Origin: a bacterium
GTDB lineage: Bacteria; Electryoneota; RPQS01
Direction of reading: 5' to 3'
Assembly (NCBI GenBank): GCA_013360195.1
Contig: JABWCQ010000005.1
Location: 92,849-156,848, forward strand
DNA length: 64,000 nucleotides
Position numbers and translations under genes: made by a program
The notes under the pieces: generated by a model
Database searches by the model: none
The model's input: the letters and a program-made list of their open reading frames with translations, nothing else
Told to the model about the DNA's origin: nothing
Shown here: positions 62,089 through 64,000 of the stretch, in pieces
Layout: each line of letters starts with the position of its first letter
Numbering within the stretch: position 1 is the stretch's first letter

Positions 62089-62103
62089 GCAACCCATATG
62101 CCA
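62089..62103 (-). promoter_or_regulatory. Sigma-54-type promoter of paralogue 2
   Basis: On the minus strand TGGCAT, five bases and TTGC lie in the -24/-12 arrangement. The start is expected near 62077, giving a 33-base leader with GAGGAG. An upstream ACACCTAGTATAGT segment resembles that of paralogue 1. Confidence 0.65.
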
Positions 62104-62341
62104 ACTATACTAGGTGTAGTAAGCCTGAGTCCTAAGCCCTGTTTCTAATACTCTTATGATTTACAATTCCTGCAGAATATCACCCAATTCACTCCAAAGT
62201 CTGCGACAAATCACCATTTGCACCGCGATTTTCGGTTCATATGAGCAAAACGGTTTATTTCACGTGCATCCTATTTAGACCTTTCCAATCGCGGCTAAAA
62301 TTAGTAACTTCTGGAGATCACACTATTAGAAAGGAGTTTGT

Positions 62342-63439
62342 GTGAAAAAAGTGGTTCTCATCTTATGTCTGATGCTGACCGGATCGTTGTGGGCGACCGA
62401 ACCCCAGCGAATGGTCAAGAGCGCAGGCCAACTGGCTTGGGAGGCGGTGCCGGACACCCTCCCGGATGCCGAGCAAGTCCGGATTGCGCGGGAATTTCTG
62501 GATCAATACCCCAATGATATCCCATTGTTGCGCAGTGTCCAGAACGTGCTGAACCGGAAGTCCGACTTGACCGTTGACTTCTGGAAAGAGCGCATGGACA
62601 AGTCTCCCACGACGGCCAATCGTTATCTTTATGCCCGTAAGGCGAATGATCCTGCTATATCGAAAGAGCAGGCTGAGTGGATGATGAAGAATGATGCCGG
62701 CAATTTCTGGGGCTACTATCTCGCCGCGGTCACGGAGTGGAGCAAGGAAACGCCGGACATGAAAGTGGTCATTGACTACTTCGATCAGGCCATTGCCAAG
62801 GATCCGTCACGGCCTGAGGGCTGGTATTATTGCGGCGATGCAAATGAGCAGGCGGGCAATCTCGACCGTGCTCTGCAATGCTATCAGGCCGCGAAAGTCG
62901 TGGAGCCCGACGACTCCTCGCTGAACATGTCCATTCTGAGCATTTACGCGCAGAAGAGAGACGCGGACAACTACTTCGCACTGGCTGCGCAACTTCTTCC
63001 CAAGGAGCCGCCGCTGCAAGTGGAATTGGGAATGCACAACAGCGGGCACAAGATGACTGCCTCTGATTTTTCAGGGCAGTACACGGTGCTTGAGCTGTTC
63101 ACATATTGGTGAAGGGGCTGTGTGCAGCGGTCGCTGCCGGAAATGAACGCCTTGAAGACTGAAAACAAACTCCCTTTCCCCGTTTATGCAGTTCATGCCG
63201 AAGGTGCGCATGAAAAAGCTCTGGCCATCATGGATTCGACGGATGTCAACGGAAAACCGTGGAAGCTCGACTTCGTTTATGGTGACCAGGCTTTGAAGGA
63301 CAGACTTGCCGTGGCCGGTTATCCGTCCTACTATGTGATTGACGATCAGGCGCGGCCTGTCGCAGTCGTACTTGGACATCCGGAAAACACCATTGACCTG
63401 CTTGAATGGCTCATCATCGAGGCCAGAAAACGCAGTTAA
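62342..63439 (+). CDS. Predicted selenoprotein: TPR-redoxin with UxxC site (in-frame TGA)
   Basis: Read through the TGA at 63110-63112, the frame gives about 365 residues: signal peptide (LILCLMLTGSLWA), TPR-like helices (about 90-215, for example SRPEGWYYCGDANEQAGNLD), then a thioredoxin-like domain. The loop reads VLELFTYW-U-RGC-VQRSLPEM, where U is the TGA. Its position equals the first Cys of TlpA-type WCxxC loops, followed by RGC. The cis-Pro strand is GYPSYYVID. A hairpin with a GGUC loop starts 12 bases after the TGA. The start is GTG 62342 with AAGGAG upstream. The paralogue at 30372-31466 has Ser here. A nonsense mutation is the alternative, but frame and domain continue intact beyond it. 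Confidence 0.8.
63113..63137 (+). promoter_or_regulatory. Candidate bacterial SECIS element
   Basis: A 5-bp stem (63124-63128 with 63133-63137) encloses the 4-base loop GGTC, starting 12 bases after the TGA. In E. coli fdhF the apical stem also starts at about position 12 and has a GGU loop. The exact lower stem could not be folded by eye. Confidence 0.6.
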
Positions 63440-63461
63440 TAGTTTTGACTCTGCATAACGC

Positions 63462-63489
63462 AAAAGCCCGCTCCAGTGAGCGGGCTTTT
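63462..63489. terminator. Bidirectional terminator
   Basis: A 12-bp stem (63462-63473 with 63478-63489) with a 4-base loop sits between convergent genes, with A and T runs at its edges. Confidence 0.88.
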
Positions 63490-63513
63490 CTCATTTTAAT
63501 TTAGTGCTTCGAG

Positions 63514-64000
63514 CTATTTCACCAGCACAAGTCTGGTCGTCGCAGAGAATGCTTCTGATTGCACTCTGGCAAAGTAAATGCCGCTGGAAAAGTTGCTCGC
63601 GTCAATGGTAACCTGATGCGTACCGGCTACAAATCTCTGGTCGGCGACTTCCTTCACTGCCCGGCCAAGCAAATCAAACACCGCTATCCTTATCTCAGAA
63701 GTAACCGGAAGCGTGAACCTGAGTCGAGTCGAAGAATTGAACGGATTTGGTATAGCCGAAACACTAAACTCATGTGGAAGCACTCCGCGTGCTGACTCCG
63801 CGCCTTCCGTTGTGTCCGTCAGCCACGGAATAAATTGAACTCCGCCCGTTATCGTATCTCCCAATCCCGATGGGTTGTCCGTCTCGTGATAAGGCCCGCT
63901 TGCATCACCCCAATAGTTGAACCGGGCGTCAGTTTGCGCTGAGCCGTCAAGCGCATACCCGCAATCAACAAAAACGTTATTCCTCATCGTGTGAGGCATC
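63514..64000 (-). CDS. C-terminal part of beta-helix T9SS cargo (cut by window edge)
   Basis: The frame is open to the window end, so the N-terminus lies beyond. The remaining ~160 residues have a pectate-lyase-like end (NNVFVDCGYALDGSAQTDAR and NYWGDASGPYHETDN) and a type A sorting domain (AIPNPFNSSTRLRFTLP, GIYFARV). The first part is nearly identical to 28313-28505 of the beta-helix gene, but the sorting domain has diverged. It is a paralogue of that gene and a predicted T9SS cargo. Confidence 0.78.
   Translation of the reverse strand, partial: MPHTMRNNVFVDCGYALDGSAQTDARFNYWGDASGPYHETDNPSGLGDTITGGVQFIPWLTDTTEGAESARGVLPHEFSVSAIPNPFNSSTRLRFTLPVTSEIRIAVFDLLGRAVKEVADQRFVAGTHQVTIDASNFSSGIYFARVQSEAFSATTRLVLVK

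Noticed and set aside
63122..63439. Separate short CDS starting at GTG 63122
   Set aside because: It is in the same frame as 62342-63112, completes its thioredoxin domain, has no Shine-Dalgarno and starts inside the active-site loop. Read-through of TGA as Sec explains it better.

Overview
The window reads as a chromosomal segment, of moderate GC by eye, from an uncultured-type bacterium of the FCB superphylum. Type IX secretion (T9SS) logic recurs: a very large gingipain-type C25 peptidase with its own C-terminal sorting domain (PorU-like) coupled to a PorV-like barrel, a PorX-like response regulator with a PglZ domain, and several secreted proteins ending in the YPNPF...GxYF sorting/FlgD-like domain. 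It does not look like a classical Bacteroidetes genome, because strong Shine-Dalgarno sites and textbook TTGACA/TATAAT promoters are common. I cannot place it more finely without a marker-gene tree.

Layout. 1-1.2 kb: end of a cupredoxin nitrite-reductase-like multicopper oxidase and a redoxin. 1.2-9 kb (minus): SLBB protein, lipoprotein, PorV-like barrel and PorU-like C25 protease. 9.5-19.5 kb (plus): pgi, an AT-richer AAA ATPase plus PIN-like nuclease pair, glycine-zipper lipoprotein, glutathione peroxidase, membrane protein, barrel, 5'-nucleotidase and a T9SS cargo protein. 19.6-24.4 kb (minus): ArsR/SRPBCC pair, mutS2-cvpA, rpsU. 24.7-28.8 kb (plus): nrfA-nrfH (ammonifying nitrite reductase), a cysteine-rich secreted protein and a beta-helix T9SS cargo. 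28.9-32.4 kb (minus): DUF3078 barrel, mscL, TPR-redoxin, a histone-H1-like acidic zinc-ribbon protein. 32.7-34.9 kb: histidine kinase and receiver. 35-44.6 kb (minus): dTDP-rhamnose cluster (rfbB, rfbC, rfbD, rfbA) interrupted by an HNH/SRA-like nuclease, an AT-rich unknown and HicAB. 44.8-52.4 kb (plus): DUF2520-type oxidoreductase, CPBP protease, DUF2975 and DUF6438 proteins, PorX, a phosphoesterase and a lipoprotein. 52.5-60.2 kb (minus): a catalytically dead subtilase-like protein and a Ser/Thr kinase-TPR / GAF-PAS histidine kinase pair. 60.3-64 kb: two paralogous lipoproteins behind sigma-54-type promoters, a predicted selenoprotein, and the end of another T9SS cargo.

The most notable observation is the TPR-redoxin at 62342-63439. 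An in-frame TGA sits exactly where the first Cys of the thioredoxin CxxC motif is expected (U-R-G-C). A 5-bp hairpin with a GGUC loop begins 12 nt after the TGA, as in bacterial SECIS elements. A paralogue at 30372-31466 has Ser at the same position. Next in interest are the AAA-PIN pair inserted after pgi, the cargo genes wedged into the rhamnose operon, a subtilase that has lost all three catalytic residues, and the sigma-54 promoters with a 16-bp perfect palindrome about 107 bp upstream of one of them.

No rRNA, tRNA, CRISPR array, insertion sequence or phage gene was seen.
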